Of a stretch of 64,000 nt of DNA, positions 7,393-18,348 are shown one piece after another. The notes under the pieces were generated by a model, which was not told the DNA's origin, searched no databases, and saw only the letters and a list, made by a program, of their open reading frames with translations. Each line of letters starts with the position of its first letter. The stretch's first letter is position 1. This DNA is from Paramagnetospirillum caucaseum (GTDB lineage: Bacteria; Pseudomonadota; Alphaproteobacteria; Rhodospirillales; Magnetospirillaceae). The stretch spans positions 94,723 to 158,722 of the forward strand of contig NZ_AONQ01000003.1 of the NCBI RefSeq assembly GCF_000342045.1, in the 5' to 3' direction. Made by a program: the position numbers and the translations under genes.

Positions 7393-8179
7393 TGGCGGTG
7401 CTCCCGTGGCCGGACAGGTCGGTGATGGTGGGATGGTCGCCGCACAGCGGACAGCCGGGGTCGCGCGGCACCCGCACGGTGCGGAACGCCACCGCGAGGG
7501 CGTCGTAGATCACCAGCTTGCCGGCCAGAGATTCGCCAATGCCCAGCAATTCCTTGAGCACCTCGGTGGCCTGCATGGCTCCCATGGTGCCGGCGATGGC
7601 GCCCAGCACCCCGGCGCTGGAACAGGTGGGCACATGGCCTTCGGGCGGGGCCTCGCGGTAGATGCAGCGATAGCAGGGGCCGCCGGGCCTGTAGGTGGAC
7701 AACTGGCCGTCGAAGCGCAGGATAGCCGCCGACACCAGGGTCTTGCCCTCGAGGCGCGCCGCGTCGTTGACCAGGAAGCGGGTGGGGAAGTTGTCCGAGC
7801 CGTCGGCGATCACCTGGAAGTCGCGGAAGATTTCCCGCGCGTTGTCCTTGTCGAGGCGCGCCCGGATGGGCACCACCTTGACGTCGGGATTGATGTCGGC
7901 CACCGCGTTGGCCGCGCTCGCCACCTTGGCCGTCCCCACCCCCGAGGTGCGGTGGATGATCTGGCGCTGCAGGTTGGACAGCTCCACGTCGTCGTCGTCG
8001 ATCACCCCGATGGTCCCCACCCCGGCGGCGGCCAGGTAGAGGATCACCGGCGAGCCCAGCCCGCCCGCCCCGATCACCAGGGCGGAGGACCCGAGGAGCT
8101 TCGCCTGTCCGATGCCGCCCACCTCCGGCAGGATGATGTGGCGGGCGTAGCGGTGGATCTGCTCCTCGGTGAAGTCCAT
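7379..8179 (-). CDS. moeB: MoeB/ThiF-family sulfur-carrier adenylyltransferase
   Basis: A 266-residue E1-like enzyme that adenylates the C-terminal glycine of small sulfur carriers such as MoaD or ThiS. It shows the nucleotide loop VIGAGGLGSP, the catalytic DDDDVELSNLQRQIIH segment, a Cys4 zinc site from CYRC and CPLC, and a cysteine in the VPTCSSAGVLG crossover loop. There is no rhodanese domain, so it is the short MoeB form. It begins 10 bases after cysK. No MoaD/ThiS-like gene is near, so its partner is encoded elsewhere; the cysK linkage hints at sulfur assimilation. Confidence 0.9.
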   Translation of the reverse strand: MDFTEEQIHRYARHIILPEVGGIGQAKLLGSSALVIGAGGLGSPVILYLAAAGVGTIGVIDDDDVELSNLQRQIIHRTSGVGTAKVASAANAVADINPDVKVVPIRARLDKDNAREIFRDFQVIADGSDNFPTRFLVNDAARLEGKTLVSAAILRFDGQLSTYRPGGPCYRCIYREAPPEGHVPTCSSAGVLGAIAGTMGAMQATEVLKELLGIGESLAGKLVIYDALAVAFRTVRVPRDPGCPLCGDHPTITDLSGHGSTANVCG

Positions 8180-8189
8180 TGAGTGGCTC

Positions 8190-9149
<960 letters not shown>

Positions 9150-9161
9150 CTGGAATTCCCC

Positions 9162-9198
9162 ACAACTATGTTGTAATACGATGCTTAACTACATCGTA
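9162..9198. promoter_or_regulatory. Palindromes between rrf2 and cysK (candidate Rrf2 operator)
   Basis: Two inverted repeats lie in the 55-base spacer: ACAAC-TAT-GTTGT (9162-9174) and TACGATG-N8-CATCGTA (9177-9198). The second has the length and symmetry of Rrf2-family operators. There is no T-tract, so a terminator is less likely. The position just before cysK and just after the regulator gene supports a regulatory function; nothing proves it. Confidence 0.45.
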
Positions 9199-9204
9199 CC
9201 AAGG

Positions 9205-9660
9205 TTAGATGATGAAGTCCAACTTCTGATGCGCCTCGCTGGGGATGCCGCCCTTGTAGGCGCGCATGCACAGCTCATCGATGGAGATGGCGTCCAGGCG
9301 GGACATGATCTCCTCGGTCAGGTCGCCCCACATGGGCCGGATGACGTGCTTGCCCAGTTCCGAGGCGGGCATGTCCTGGTAGGGGTCCTCGGCGGTTTCC
9401 AGGGCGCGGACCACGCGCACCACCTCGCCCACCGAGATGCGGCGGCGCTCCCGCGCCAGGCGGTAGCCGCCCCGGGGACCGCGCACGCCGACCAGGAGTC
9501 CGGCACGCACCAGTTGCTGCAGGGTCTGTTCGAGATAGCGGCGGGGAATGCCCTGGCGCCGCGTGATCTCGCGGCTCTGCACCGGTTCGCCGCCGGCATG
9601 GTAGGCGATGTCGAGAACCGCCTCGATGGCGAACAGCATTTTCTTCGACGGCCGAAGCAT
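9205..9660 (-). CDS. Rrf2-family transcriptional regulator, CymR-like
   Basis: A 151-residue regulator with an N-terminal winged helix (KKMLFAIEAVLDIAYHAGG, then recognition helix IPRRYLEQTLQQL and wing VRGPRGGYRLAR) and a dimer helix. It has a single cysteine (C131), so it lacks the three-cysteine cluster site of IscR and probably holds no Fe-S cluster. CymR-type members sense cysteine status through contact with CysK, and the next gene is cysK, which favours that model. The gene follows dut by 3 bases. Confidence 0.88.
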   Translation of the reverse strand: MLRPSKKMLFAIEAVLDIAYHAGGEPVQSREITRRQGIPRRYLEQTLQQLVRAGLLVGVRGPRGGYRLARERRRISVGEVVRVVRALETAEDPYQDMPASELGKHVIRPMWGDLTEEIMSRLDAISIDELCMRAYKGGIPSEAHQKLDFII

Positions 9661-9663
9661 GTC

Positions 9664-10128
9664 CTATTCCTTCTTCCCCGTTCCCGTGGAGCCGAAGCCC
9701 CCGGTCCCCCTTTGGGTGTCGTCCAGAGTGCCGGCCTCGCGCCAGACGGCGCGCGCGACCGGGGCGATCACCATCTGGGCGATGCGCATGCCGCGCGAGA
9801 TGGCGAAGGCGGTGTCGCCCAGATTGACCAGGATGACGCCGATCTCGCCGCGGTAATCGGCGTCGATGGTCCCCGGCGCGTTGAGCACGGTGATTCCGTG
9901 CTTGGCGGCCAGCCCGGAACGCGGCCGCACCTGCGCCTCGTGACCGTCTGGCAGGGCGATGGCGAAGCCGGTGGGGATCAGGGCGCGCCTGCCCGGCGCC
10001 AGCTCGATATCGGCCGGGATGCAGGCCATCAGGTCCATGCCGGCGGCATGGGCCGTCTCGTAGGCGGGCAGGGGCAGGTCGGCGGCATGCTCCAGGCGTC
10101 TGATGGCGACGGTTACATCCTTGCTCAT
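9664..10128 (-). CDS. dut: Deoxyuridine 5'-triphosphate nucleotidohydrolase
   Basis: A 154-residue trimeric dUTPase converting dUTP to dUMP and pyrophosphate, which keeps uracil out of DNA and feeds dTMP synthesis. All five motifs are present: [47 protein letters not shown] and the P-loop-like [10 protein letters not shown] near the C-terminus. Two start codons lie in tandem (GTG at 10131, ATG at 10128) and overlap the coaBC stop. The coaBC-dut order is conserved in many proteobacteria. Confidence 0.95.
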   Translation of the reverse strand: MSKDVTVAIRRLEHAADLPLPAYETAHAAGMDLMACIPADIELAPGRRALIPTGFAIALPDGHEAQVRPRSGLAAKHGITVLNAPGTIDADYRGEIGVILVNLGDTAFAISRGMRIAQMVIAPVARAVWREAGTLDDTQRGTGGFGSTGTGKKE

Positions 10129-11333
10129 CACATCTTCCCCAAGGCTTTGGCGATGCGTTCGGCCAGATTGCGGGCCACCTCGTCCTTGCCCATGGCGGGC
10201 CAGGATTCCGTCCCCGCTCCGTCGATGATGTGGACGGTGTTGGAATCGCCGCCGAAGGTGCCGGTGGCCTCGGACACATCGTTAGCGACGATCCAGTCGC
10301 AGCCCTTGCGCGCCAACTTGTCGGCGGCGTGCTCCAGCAGCCTTTCCGTCTCGGCGGCGAAGCCCACCACTAGGCGGGGCCGGACCGGCGCTTCCGCCTT
10401 GGACACCGTCATCAGGATGTCGGGATTGGGGGTCAACTCGATGGTGGGGGGCGGGTCGCCCACCTTCTTCTTGCGCTTCTCGGTGGCGCGGTTGGCCACA
10501 CTCCAGTCGGCCACGGCGGCCGCGCAGACCACCACATCGGCGGGCAGCGCGCCCCGCACCGCGCCCAGCATCTGGAGGGCGCTTTCCACCCTGATGACGC
10601 GCAGGCCGGGCGGGTCGGGGATGGTCACCGGGCCGCTGACCAGGGTGACCTCGGCGCCCAGGGCGGCCAGGGCGGCGGCGATGGCGTGACCCTGCTTGCC
10701 CGAGGAACGGTTGGCGATGAAGCGCACCGGGTCGATGGCCTCATGGGTCGGACCGCTGGTGACCACGGCCTTGACGCCCTTCAGCGGGCCATCGCAGAGC
10801 AGCGTCTCGATGCGCTCCAGGATTTCCGCCGCCTCGGCCATGCGCCCCGCCCCCACCTCGCCGCAGGCCAGATCGCCGGCCCCGGGGCCGATGCGCAGGA
10901 TGCCGCGCGATTCCAGCAGGGCCAGATTGGCCCTTGTGGCTGGGTGCTCCCACATCATGGTGTTCATGGCCGGGGCCACCAGCACCTTCTTGTCGGTGGC
11001 CAGCAAGGCGGTGGAGGCCAGATCGTCGGCGATGCCGGCCGCCATCTTGGCCAGCAGGTTGGCGGTGGCCGGGGCCACCACCACCAGATCGGCCTCGCGC
11101 GACAGGCGGATATGGCCCATCTCGGCCTCGTCGGTCAGCGAGAAGGTCTCCTGGTAGACCTTGTCCCCCGACAGGGCGGCGATGGCCAGCGGCGTCACGA
11201 AATTGGCCCCGCCCCGGGTCAGGATGCAGCGCACGGCGCAGCCCCGATCCTTCAGGCGGCGGATCAGCTCCAGCGACTTGTAGGCGGCAATGCCGCCCGA
11301 GATGATGAGAAGAACCCGTCTGCCAGCCAGCAC
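10128..11333 (-). CDS. coaBC: Bifunctional phosphopantothenoylcysteine decarboxylase / phosphopantothenate-cysteine ligase
   Basis: A 401-residue coenzyme A enzyme. The N-terminal CoaC half (about 1-185) is a FMN flavoprotein with [17 protein letters not shown], the substrate clamp APAMNTMMW and the catalytic cysteine in [12 protein letters not shown]. The CoaB half contains [28 protein letters not shown] and a lysine-rich loop (KRKKKVGD), and makes the CTP-dependent peptide link to cysteine. Start is GTG at 11333. It heads the leftward operon and uses cysteine, so its link with cysK is metabolically sensible. Confidence 0.95.
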   Translation of the reverse strand: MLAGRRVLLIISGGIAAYKSLELIRRLKDRGCAVRCILTRGGANFVTPLAIAALSGDKVYQETFSLTDEAEMGHIRLSREADLVVVAPATANLLAKMAAGIADDLASTALLATDKKVLVAPAMNTMMWEHPATRANLALLESRGILRIGPGAGDLACGEVGAGRMAEAAEILERIETLLCDGPLKGVKAVVTSGPTHEAIDPVRFIANRSSGKQGHAIAAALAALGAEVTLVSGPVTIPDPPGLRVIRVESALQMLGAVRGALPADVVVCAAAVADWSVANRATEKRKKKVGDPPPTIELTPNPDILMTVSKAEAPVRPRLVVGFAAETERLLEHAADKLARKGCDWIVANDVSEATGTFGGDSNTVHIIDGAGTESWPAMGKDEVARNLAERIAKALGKM

Positions 11334-11422
11334 TGTGAAGCCTCGGAAAAATACGGTAGCGTTGTGTGGATAACCGTAGCGGTCCGGGGGCGAGGGTGCA
11401 AGGGGGGAGTGGCCTCCATAAG

Positions 11423-11455
11423 AAAAACCCCCCTCCCGTTGCCGGGAGAGGGGTT
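11423..11455 (-). terminator. Terminator of groEL
   Basis: On the minus strand a stem ACCCCTCTCCCG / CGGGAGGGGGGT with loop GCAA (one base unpaired) is followed by TTTTTC. It lies about 35 bases after the groEL stop, in the right place to end the groES-groEL transcript. Confidence 0.9.
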
Positions 11456-11491
11456 TCCTGTAACGCGATGAGCGTCGGTCGGCTTGGACTT

Positions 11492-13162
<1,671 letters not shown>

Positions 13163-13178
13163 CTATAGAATTCGTGGG

Positions 13179-13466
13179 TTAGGCGAGAATGCCGAGAATG
13201 TCGGATTCCTTCATGATCAGCAGATCGACGCCGTCGATCTTGACCTCGGTGCCGGACCACTTGCCGAACAGCACGCGGTCGCCGGCCTTGACGTCGAGGG
13301 CGACCAGCTTGCCGTCATCGCCGCGGGTGCCGGAGCCGACGGCCACGACTTCGCCCTGCATGGGCTTTTCCTTGGCGGTGTCGGGGATGATGATGCCGCC
13401 GGCGGTCTTCTCTTCGGCGTCGAGGCGCTTCACCAGCACGCGATCATGGAGCGGTCTGAACTTCAT
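13179..13466 (-). CDS. groES: Co-chaperonin GroES
   Basis: A 95-residue GroES with the usual N-terminal [16 protein letters not shown], the mobile GroEL-binding loop [18 protein letters not shown] and the [27 protein letters not shown] barrel. It is the first gene of the heat-shock operon; the CIRCE element lies about 47 bases upstream of its start. Confidence 0.98.
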   Translation of the reverse strand: MKFRPLHDRVLVKRLDAEEKTAGGIIIPDTAKEKPMQGEVVAVGSGTRGDDGKLVALDVKAGDRVLFGKWSGTEVKIDGVDLLIMKESDILGILA

Positions 13467-13512
13467 TTTGGGAATAACCTCCGTAAGACGGTTCGATCCA
13501 GCCGGGGCGCTG

Positions 13513-13539
13513 TTAGCACTCTCCGGCGACGAGTGCCAA
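13513..13539 (-). promoter_or_regulatory. CIRCE element (HrcA operator)
   Basis: TTAGCACTC, a 9-base spacer, then GAGTGCCAA: this matches the CIRCE consensus with only one deviation in the right arm. CIRCE is bound by HrcA and represses groESL and related heat-shock operons in absence of stress. Its location in front of groES fits exactly. hrcA itself is not in the window. Confidence 0.95.
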
Positions 13540-13710
13540 CCATCTAGGAGGGGTCTGGGGGAGAGTCAAGCAAGATCGGGTGAATTTCTCCCCAAAGCCG
13601 GGAGGGCTTTAAGCCAACTTAATGATTCGTAATGATAATTTTCTGCCATGGACTTGCCGCGATTCGCACCTACATTCTTGGCTCCAGTTTCATAATCGGG
13701 ATGAAGACCC

Positions 13711-14361
13711 ATGACTCCCCAGGAACGTGACCTGATCCAAAGCGTGTTCGACCGTCTGGCCCGTCTGTCCGGCGGTCCCAAGGACCGCGAGGCCGAGGCC
13801 CTGATCCTCGACCGCCTGCGCTCCGTGCCCGATTCCGCCTACAATCTGGTGGAGGCGGTGGTGGTGCAGGAAATGGCCATCAAGGAGAACGAGGCCCGCA
13901 TCCGCGACCTCGAGGCCCGGCTGGCCAACCAGACCCAGCCGCAGCAGCAGCCGGCGCCGGGCTTCGGCCGCTCGGCCTGGGGCGGCGGGCGCGGTTCGGT
14001 GCCGTCGACCCAGGCGCCGCAGCAGCAGGCCCAGCAGCAGCAATACGCCCAGCAGCCCCAGCAATACGGCCAGCCCTCGCCCTGGGGCGGCCAGCCCTCG
14101 GCCGGCGGCGGCTTCCTGCGCACGGCGGCGGGGGCGGCGGTGGGCGTGGCCGGCGGCATGCTGCTGGCCAACAGCATCTCCGGCATGTTCGCCGGCGGCA
14201 GCCATGGCGGGGGCGCGCCCAGCGCCCAGCAGGCCTCGGACACCGGCGGCCATGCCCCGGCCGACGCTCCGCCGGTGGGCTACGACACCAACGTGGCCGA
14301 CGACCAGGGTTATGGCGGCTTCGATTCCGGCTTCGACATGGGCGGCGACGACAGCTTCTAG
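13711..14361 (+). CDS. DUF2076 family protein
   Basis: A 216-residue protein. The N-terminus (MTPQERDLIQSVFDRLARLSG, then EAEALILDRLRSVPDSAYNLVEAVVVQE) is the hallmark of DUF2076, followed by a short coiled coil, a Gln/Pro-rich linker (about residues 75-135), a Gly/Ala hydrophobic stretch FLRTAAGAAVGVAGGMLLAN resembling a membrane-inserting segment, and a Gly/Asp-rich acidic tail. The family is often annotated as a periplasmic ligand-binding sensor, but no signal peptide is visible here and the function is unproved. It is transcribed alone, with a hairpin after its stop. Confidence 0.85.
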   Translation: MTPQERDLIQSVFDRLARLSGGPKDREAEALILDRLRSVPDSAYNLVEAVVVQEMAIKENEARIRDLEARLANQTQPQQQPAPGFGRSAWGGGRGSVPSTQAPQQQAQQQQYAQQPQQYGQPSPWGGQPSAGGGFLRTAAGAAVGVAGGMLLANSISGMFAGGSHGGGAPSAQQASDTGGHAPADAPPVGYDTNVADDQGYGGFDSGFDMGGDDSF

Positions 14362-14381
14362 ACCATCAACATTGCATTGGC

Positions 14382-14414
14382 GGAAACCGCTCCCCTATAA
14401 AGGGGGCGGTTTCC
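14382..14414 (+). terminator. Hairpin after the DUF2076 gene
   Basis: GGAAACCGC(T)CCCCT pairs with AGGGGGCGGTTTCC around an ATAA loop. The stem is long and GC-rich but is not followed by a real T run, so it may be an imperfect terminator that allows some read-through into the next gene 18 bases on. Confidence 0.6.
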
Positions 14415-14432
14415 CTGCATCGAGAGCCCGAC

Positions 14433-14675
14433 ATGATCCTCTACACCCTGCGCTGCTCCCATGATCATCACTTCGAGGAGTGGTTCGACAACAGCGGTGA
14501 TTACGATTCCAAGAAGGATGCCGGCGCGCTGACCTGTCCCGAATGCGGCGACAAGGAGGTGGGCAAGGCGATCATGGCTCCCAACGTGGGCAAGGGCCGC
14601 GCGGCGGCCGTCCCGCCGCCCAGTTGCGGCACGCCCATGGGCTGCGGCGGCTGCCCCATGGCGGGAAGCCATTGA
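14433..14675 (+). CDS. DUF1178 family protein, short form
   Basis: An 80-residue protein with N-terminal MILYTLRCSHDHHFEEWF, the DUF1178 start, and a zinc-ribbon cysteine pair CPECG. The rest (IMAPNVGKG, then a Cys/Gly/Met-rich tail CGTPMGCGGCPM) is short: usual members are about 140-160 residues and carry a conserved C-terminal part that is absent here. No frameshift explanation was found downstream. The tail looks like the metal-site tail of FmdB-like zinc-ribbon proteins, so it may be a hybrid or a shortened relative. Confidence 0.75.
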   Translation: MILYTLRCSHDHHFEEWFDNSGDYDSKKDAGALTCPECGDKEVGKAIMAPNVGKGRAAAVPPPSCGTPMGCGGCPMAGSH

Positions 14676-14807
14676 TATAGGCCCCTCAATCGCCGGGCGG
14701 GCTTGTCCCAAGCCCTTGGCTTTCGCCGCATAAGCGGCGGCGGCCCTTGGCCTTGCCTCCGGGCTTCGCCCGTCGGTGAGTTTCGTCCCCTCGGCGCAGG
14801 CTGCGTA

Positions 14808-15344
14808 TTATCCCCTGTCCACCGTATCCAGCAGGGCCAGCAGCCCGGCCAGGATCTGGCGGGGCGACGGCGGGCAGCCGGGGATGTGCAGGTCCACCGG
14901 CACCACGTCCGAGACTCCCCCCACCACCGCATAGGAGCCGGCGAAGCAGCCGCCGTCCTTGCCGCAATCGCCCATGGCGACGATCCAGCGCGGCTCGGGC
15001 GTCGCCTCCACCGTGCGGCGCAGGGCTTCCTCCATGTTGCGCGTCACCGGCCCGGTGACCAGCAGCACGTCGGCATGGCGCGGGCTGGCGACGAAGCGGA
15101 TGCCGAAGCGCTCCAGGTCGTAGATGGGGTGGTTGACGGCGTGAATCTCCAGCTCGCAGCCATTGCACGAGCCGGCGTCAACCTCGCGGATGGACAGCGA
15201 GCGGCCCAGCCGCCCCCGCGCCCGCCGGCCCAGGGCCTCGGCCAGTTCCGCCACGCCGTCCGGGTCGGGCGGCGGCGCGTCCTTCATGGTGTGGGGGCCC
15301 CTGAGCAGGTGGCGGGCCAGGATCCTGGCGATGGGCGGGATCAT
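14808..15344 (-). CDS. NuoB/HyfI-like Fe-S small subunit of hydrogenase-4-like complex
   Basis: A 178-residue NuoB-type subunit. The cysteines needed for the proximal [4Fe-4S] cluster are kept: SCNGCELEIHAVNHP, the GDCGKDGGCF stretch and PGCPPSP. In group 4 hydrogenases and complex I this cluster passes electrons to or from the large subunit. Its ATG overlaps the stop of the large-subunit gene (ATGA). It is the last gene of the six-gene operon. No ferredoxin-like electron-entry subunit (HyfA/HyfH type) follows. Confidence 0.88.
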   Translation of the reverse strand: MIPPIARILARHLLRGPHTMKDAPPPDPDGVAELAEALGRRARGRLGRSLSIREVDAGSCNGCELEIHAVNHPIYDLERFGIRFVASPRHADVLLVTGPVTRNMEEALRRTVEATPEPRWIVAMGDCGKDGGCFAGSYAVVGGVSDVVPVDLHIPGCPPSPRQILAGLLALLDTVDRG

Positions 15345-16861
15345 AAATCATGCCCCGAGTACGAGCAGTTGAACGACTTGTTGCACAGCGGGAAGTCGGC
15401 GACGATGTTGCCCTCGATGGCGGCCTCCAGCAGCGGCCACTGGAACCACGAGGGGTCGTGGGTATGGCAACGCTCGACCACATGGTCGGCGCCCATGCGC
15501 AGCCAGACCACCACCTCGCCGCGGAAGCTTTCGGCCAGGCCCAGTCCCTCGCCCGCCACCTCGGGCACCGGCACGCGGAAGGCGCCGTCGGGCATCTCGT
15601 GCAGCATGCGGTTGATGAGGTGCAGGGATTCCTTGGCTTCGGCGAAGCGCACCAGGACGCGGGCGTTGACGTCGCCCTCGGTCAGCACCGGCACGGTCAT
15701 GTCCAGCTTGTCGTAGGGCGGGTAGCCCGGCGCCTGCCGGGCGTCGTGGCCGCGCCCCGAGGCTCTTCCCACGAAGCCGCCGGCCCCGAAGCGGTGGATC
15801 AGCGAGGTCTGGACGATGCCGGTGCTGACCGTGCGGTCCGACAGGGACGGGGTGTTCTCATAAAGCTGGTAGGCCTGGTCGAACAGGCGGACGAAACCGT
15901 GCAGCAGGTGCTTCAGCGCCTCGGCCCCCTCGTCGGAGAGGTCGCGGGCCACGCCGCCCGGCACCACCCGGTCCATGTTGAGGCGGTGGCCGAACAGGGC
16001 GTCGTTGGCCCGCAGGATCTTTTCGCGCAGCACGCCCATATGCGACAGCATCACCGCGAAGGCGGCGTCGTTGCATACCGCGCCGATGTCGAAGACGTGG
16101 TTGGCCACCCGCTCCATCTCGGCCATCACGCCGCGCAGCCAATGGGCGCGCTGGGGCAGCTCGCACCCTGTGGCGGCCTCGACGGCGCGGGCGAAAGCCA
16201 GGGAATAGGCCACGGTGGCATCGCCCGAGACTCTGCCTGCGATGCGCGCCGCCTTGTCCAGGGGGGCGCCCGACAGCAGTCCCTCGATCCCCTTGTGCTG
16301 GTAGCCCAGGCGCTGCTCCAGGCGCACCACCGCCTCGCCCTGGCAGTGGAAGCGGAAATGCCCGGGCTCGATCACCCCGGCATGGACCGGCCCCACCGGA
16401 ATCTGGTGCAGCCCCTCGCCCTCGGCCTTCAGGAAGGGATAGGAATCGGGCTCGGCGGACGGCCCCATGGGCTGGGCGGCCAGGGGCATGCGGCTCGGCC
16501 AGCGGCCGTGATCCAGCCAGTGGCGCCGGTCCTCCAGCCCCACCGGAGTCAGGCCCCAGACGTCGTGGATGGCCCGCTCGATGCGGATGACCCCGGGCCG
16601 CACGTTGCCCAGCGCCAGGAAGCGGCGGTCGGCGCAATGGTGCGACGCCACGGCGATGTCGCCGGCGGTTTCGTCCCTGAGCGCCACATGGATGTGCTCG
16701 CGCTCGGCCCATTCGGCCATCACCGACCATTCCGCCACCCGCAGACGGTCGATCAGCTGGCGCCAGCCCTTGAGGTCGAGGAGGAAGCGCGGCCACGGCC
16801 GGTGCCCCTCGACCGGCCGGCCGAGCGACAGGAATTCCAGCAAGGTGACGTCGCCCATCAT
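15341..16861 (-). CDS. HyfG-like (NuoC-NuoD fused) large subunit lacking nickel ligands
   Basis: A 506-residue protein: a NuoC-like N-terminal third (to about 155) and a NuoD/hydrogenase-large-subunit-like remainder. By eye the hydrogenase motif RVCGICGFAHSTAY is here RVSGDATVAYSLAF, and the C-terminal DPCxxC region is SFNCSYSGHDL, so the four Ni-Fe cysteines are replaced by Ser, Ala, Ser and Gly. No hydrogenase activity is therefore expected. This is the pattern described for energy-converting-hydrogenase-related (Ehr) complexes. Tandem ATG codons (16861, 16858) overlap the stop of the upstream NuoN-like gene; either may be used. Confidence 0.88.
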   Translation of the reverse strand: MMGDVTLLEFLSLGRPVEGHRPWPRFLLDLKGWRQLIDRLRVAEWSVMAEWAEREHIHVALRDETAGDIAVASHHCADRRFLALGNVRPGVIRIERAIHDVWGLTPVGLEDRRHWLDHGRWPSRMPLAAQPMGPSAEPDSYPFLKAEGEGLHQIPVGPVHAGVIEPGHFRFHCQGEAVVRLEQRLGYQHKGIEGLLSGAPLDKAARIAGRVSGDATVAYSLAFARAVEAATGCELPQRAHWLRGVMAEMERVANHVFDIGAVCNDAAFAVMLSHMGVLREKILRANDALFGHRLNMDRVVPGGVARDLSDEGAEALKHLLHGFVRLFDQAYQLYENTPSLSDRTVSTGIVQTSLIHRFGAGGFVGRASGRGHDARQAPGYPPYDKLDMTVPVLTEGDVNARVLVRFAEAKESLHLINRMLHEMPDGAFRVPVPEVAGEGLGLAESFRGEVVVWLRMGADHVVERCHTHDPSWFQWPLLEAAIEGNIVADFPLCNKSFNCSYSGHDL

Positions 16862-18348
16862 CCCAGGAACCCCGCCACGTGCTGGAACCACGCCACCAGT
16901 TCCTTGGGGAGATACAGCCCGGCCACCAGCACCAACAGCATGTGCACCCACAGTGGCGTCAGCGCCAGGGCGGTGGACAGCGGCCCGGCCCGGCCGTGGG
17001 CGTGGGAATGGGGCGGCGGCTCGCCGAAGGCCATGCTCTGCAGGCGGGCGACCAGGGCGGCGAAGGCCAGCAGCAGCCCGATGGCCAGGGGAATGGCCAG
17101 CAGCGGCTGGCGGGCGAAGGTGGAGCTGAGCACCAGGAACTCGCTCATGAACACCCCCATGGGGGGCAGGCCGGCGATGGCCAGCACCGCCAGCACGAAG
17201 CCCCAGCCCAGCACCGGGTGGGATTGGGTCAGGCCGCGGATGGCGGCGATGCGCTTGGTGCCCAGGTTCTGGCTGATGATGCCGACCGCGAAGAAGATGG
17301 CCGACTTGGTCAGCGAATGCATGGTCATGTGCATCAGGCCGGCGAAATTGGCCAGCGCGCCGCCCATGCCGAAGGCGAAGGTGATCACCCCCATGTGCTC
17401 GATGGAGGAATAGGCGAACAGCCGCTTGATGTCGCCCCGCCGGTACAGCATGAAGGCCGACAGGAACAGGGACGACAGCCCCATCACCACCAGCAGCGGT
17501 CCGGGGGTCAGCGTGTTGCCGTTGGCGGCGATGACCATCTTGAAGCGCAGCAGGGCATAGAGCGCCACGTTGAGCAGCAGGCCCGACAGCACTGCCGAGA
17601 TGGGGGTGGGACCTTCGGCGTGGGCGTCGGGCAGCCAGGCGTGCAGGGGGGCGAGGCCCACCTTGGTGCCGTAGCCCACCAGCACGAAGACGAAGGCGAG
17701 ATTGAGCAGGTCGGGCTGGAAGTCGTGGGCCCGCTTGATCATCAGGGTCCAGGCCATGGCGTCGGCGCCGTCGCCCATCACCGGCTGGGCGGCGAGATAG
17801 ACCAGGGTGGTGCCGAACAGTGCCAGCCCGATGCCCACCGAGCACAGGATGAAGTACTTCCATGCCGCCTCGATGGCTTCGCGGGTGCGGTACAGGCTGA
17901 CCATCAGCACGGTGGTCAGCGTCGCCGCCTCCACCGCCACCCACATCACGCCGGTGTTGTTGGCGGTCAGCGCCAGCAGCATGGTGAACAGGAAAGCCTG
18001 GTACATGGAGTGATAGAAGCGCAGATGCAGGTCGGAGAGGCGCTGCGCCTCGCTTTCCCGCGCGATATAGGCGGCCGAGAACACCGCGGTGGTCATGCCG
18101 ACGAAGGCGGTCAGCACCACCAGATAGACGTTGAAATCGTCGATGAACAGCAGCCGGGTCGGCTCGGGCCGCACGGTGATCAGCAGCAGCGACGAGCCGA
18201 AGGTCACCACCGAGGCCAGCACGTTGACCCAGGCGGCCACCCGCCAGTCCTTGAGCACCGCCAGGAATCCGGCCGAACCCAGCGGCACGCCCAGAATCCA
18301 CAGCAGCGGATTCTCGAAGCCGGGCAACAGGGTGAAGTTGCCGATCAT
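16858..18348 (-). CDS. HyfF-like (NuoM/NuoN-type) proton-translocating membrane subunit
   Basis: A 496-residue membrane protein with about 13-14 helices. It has the antiporter-like core: lysine-bearing helix around FVLVGYGTKVGLAPLHAWLPDAHAEGPTP, the KRLFAYSSIEHMGV segment, HSLTKSAIFFAVG and GLPPMGVFMSEFLVL. In complex I relatives these charged residues drive proton transfer. The start MIGNFTLLPG is chosen because the ATG overlaps the TGA of the preceding HyfE-like gene; the open frame further upstream is only a shadow. It is the fourth gene of the operon. Confidence 0.9.
   Translation of the reverse strand: MIGNFTLLPGFENPLLWILGVPLGSAGFLAVLKDWRVAAWVNVLASVVTFGSSLLLITVRPEPTRLLFIDDFNVYLVVLTAFVGMTTAVFSAAYIARESEAQRLSDLHLRFYHSMYQAFLFTMLLALTANNTGVMWVAVEAATLTTVLMVSLYRTREAIEAAWKYFILCSVGIGLALFGTTLVYLAAQPVMGDGADAMAWTLMIKRAHDFQPDLLNLAFVFVLVGYGTKVGLAPLHAWLPDAHAEGPTPISAVLSGLLLNVALYALLRFKMVIAANGNTLTPGPLLVVMGLSSLFLSAFMLYRRGDIKRLFAYSSIEHMGVITFAFGMGGALANFAGLMHMTMHSLTKSAIFFAVGIISQNLGTKRIAAIRGLTQSHPVLGWGFVLAVLAIAGLPPMGVFMSEFLVLSSTFARQPLLAIPLAIGLLLAFAALVARLQSMAFGEPPPHSHAHGRAGPLSTALALTPLWVHMLLVLVAGLYLPKELVAWFQHVAGFLG

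Noticed and set aside
14721..14745. CGCCGC-ATAA-GCGGCG hairpin in the 133-base gap between the DUF1178 gene and the hydrogenase-4-like operon
   Set aside because: Short and in a GC-rich gap; may help termination of the convergent genes but the support is too weak for a feature.
15341..18301. 986-codon frame suggesting a giant fused hydrogenase subunit
   Set aside because: The first half reads the HyfF-like gene in the wrong frame; the true HyfG-like start overlaps the HyfF-like stop at 16858-16861.
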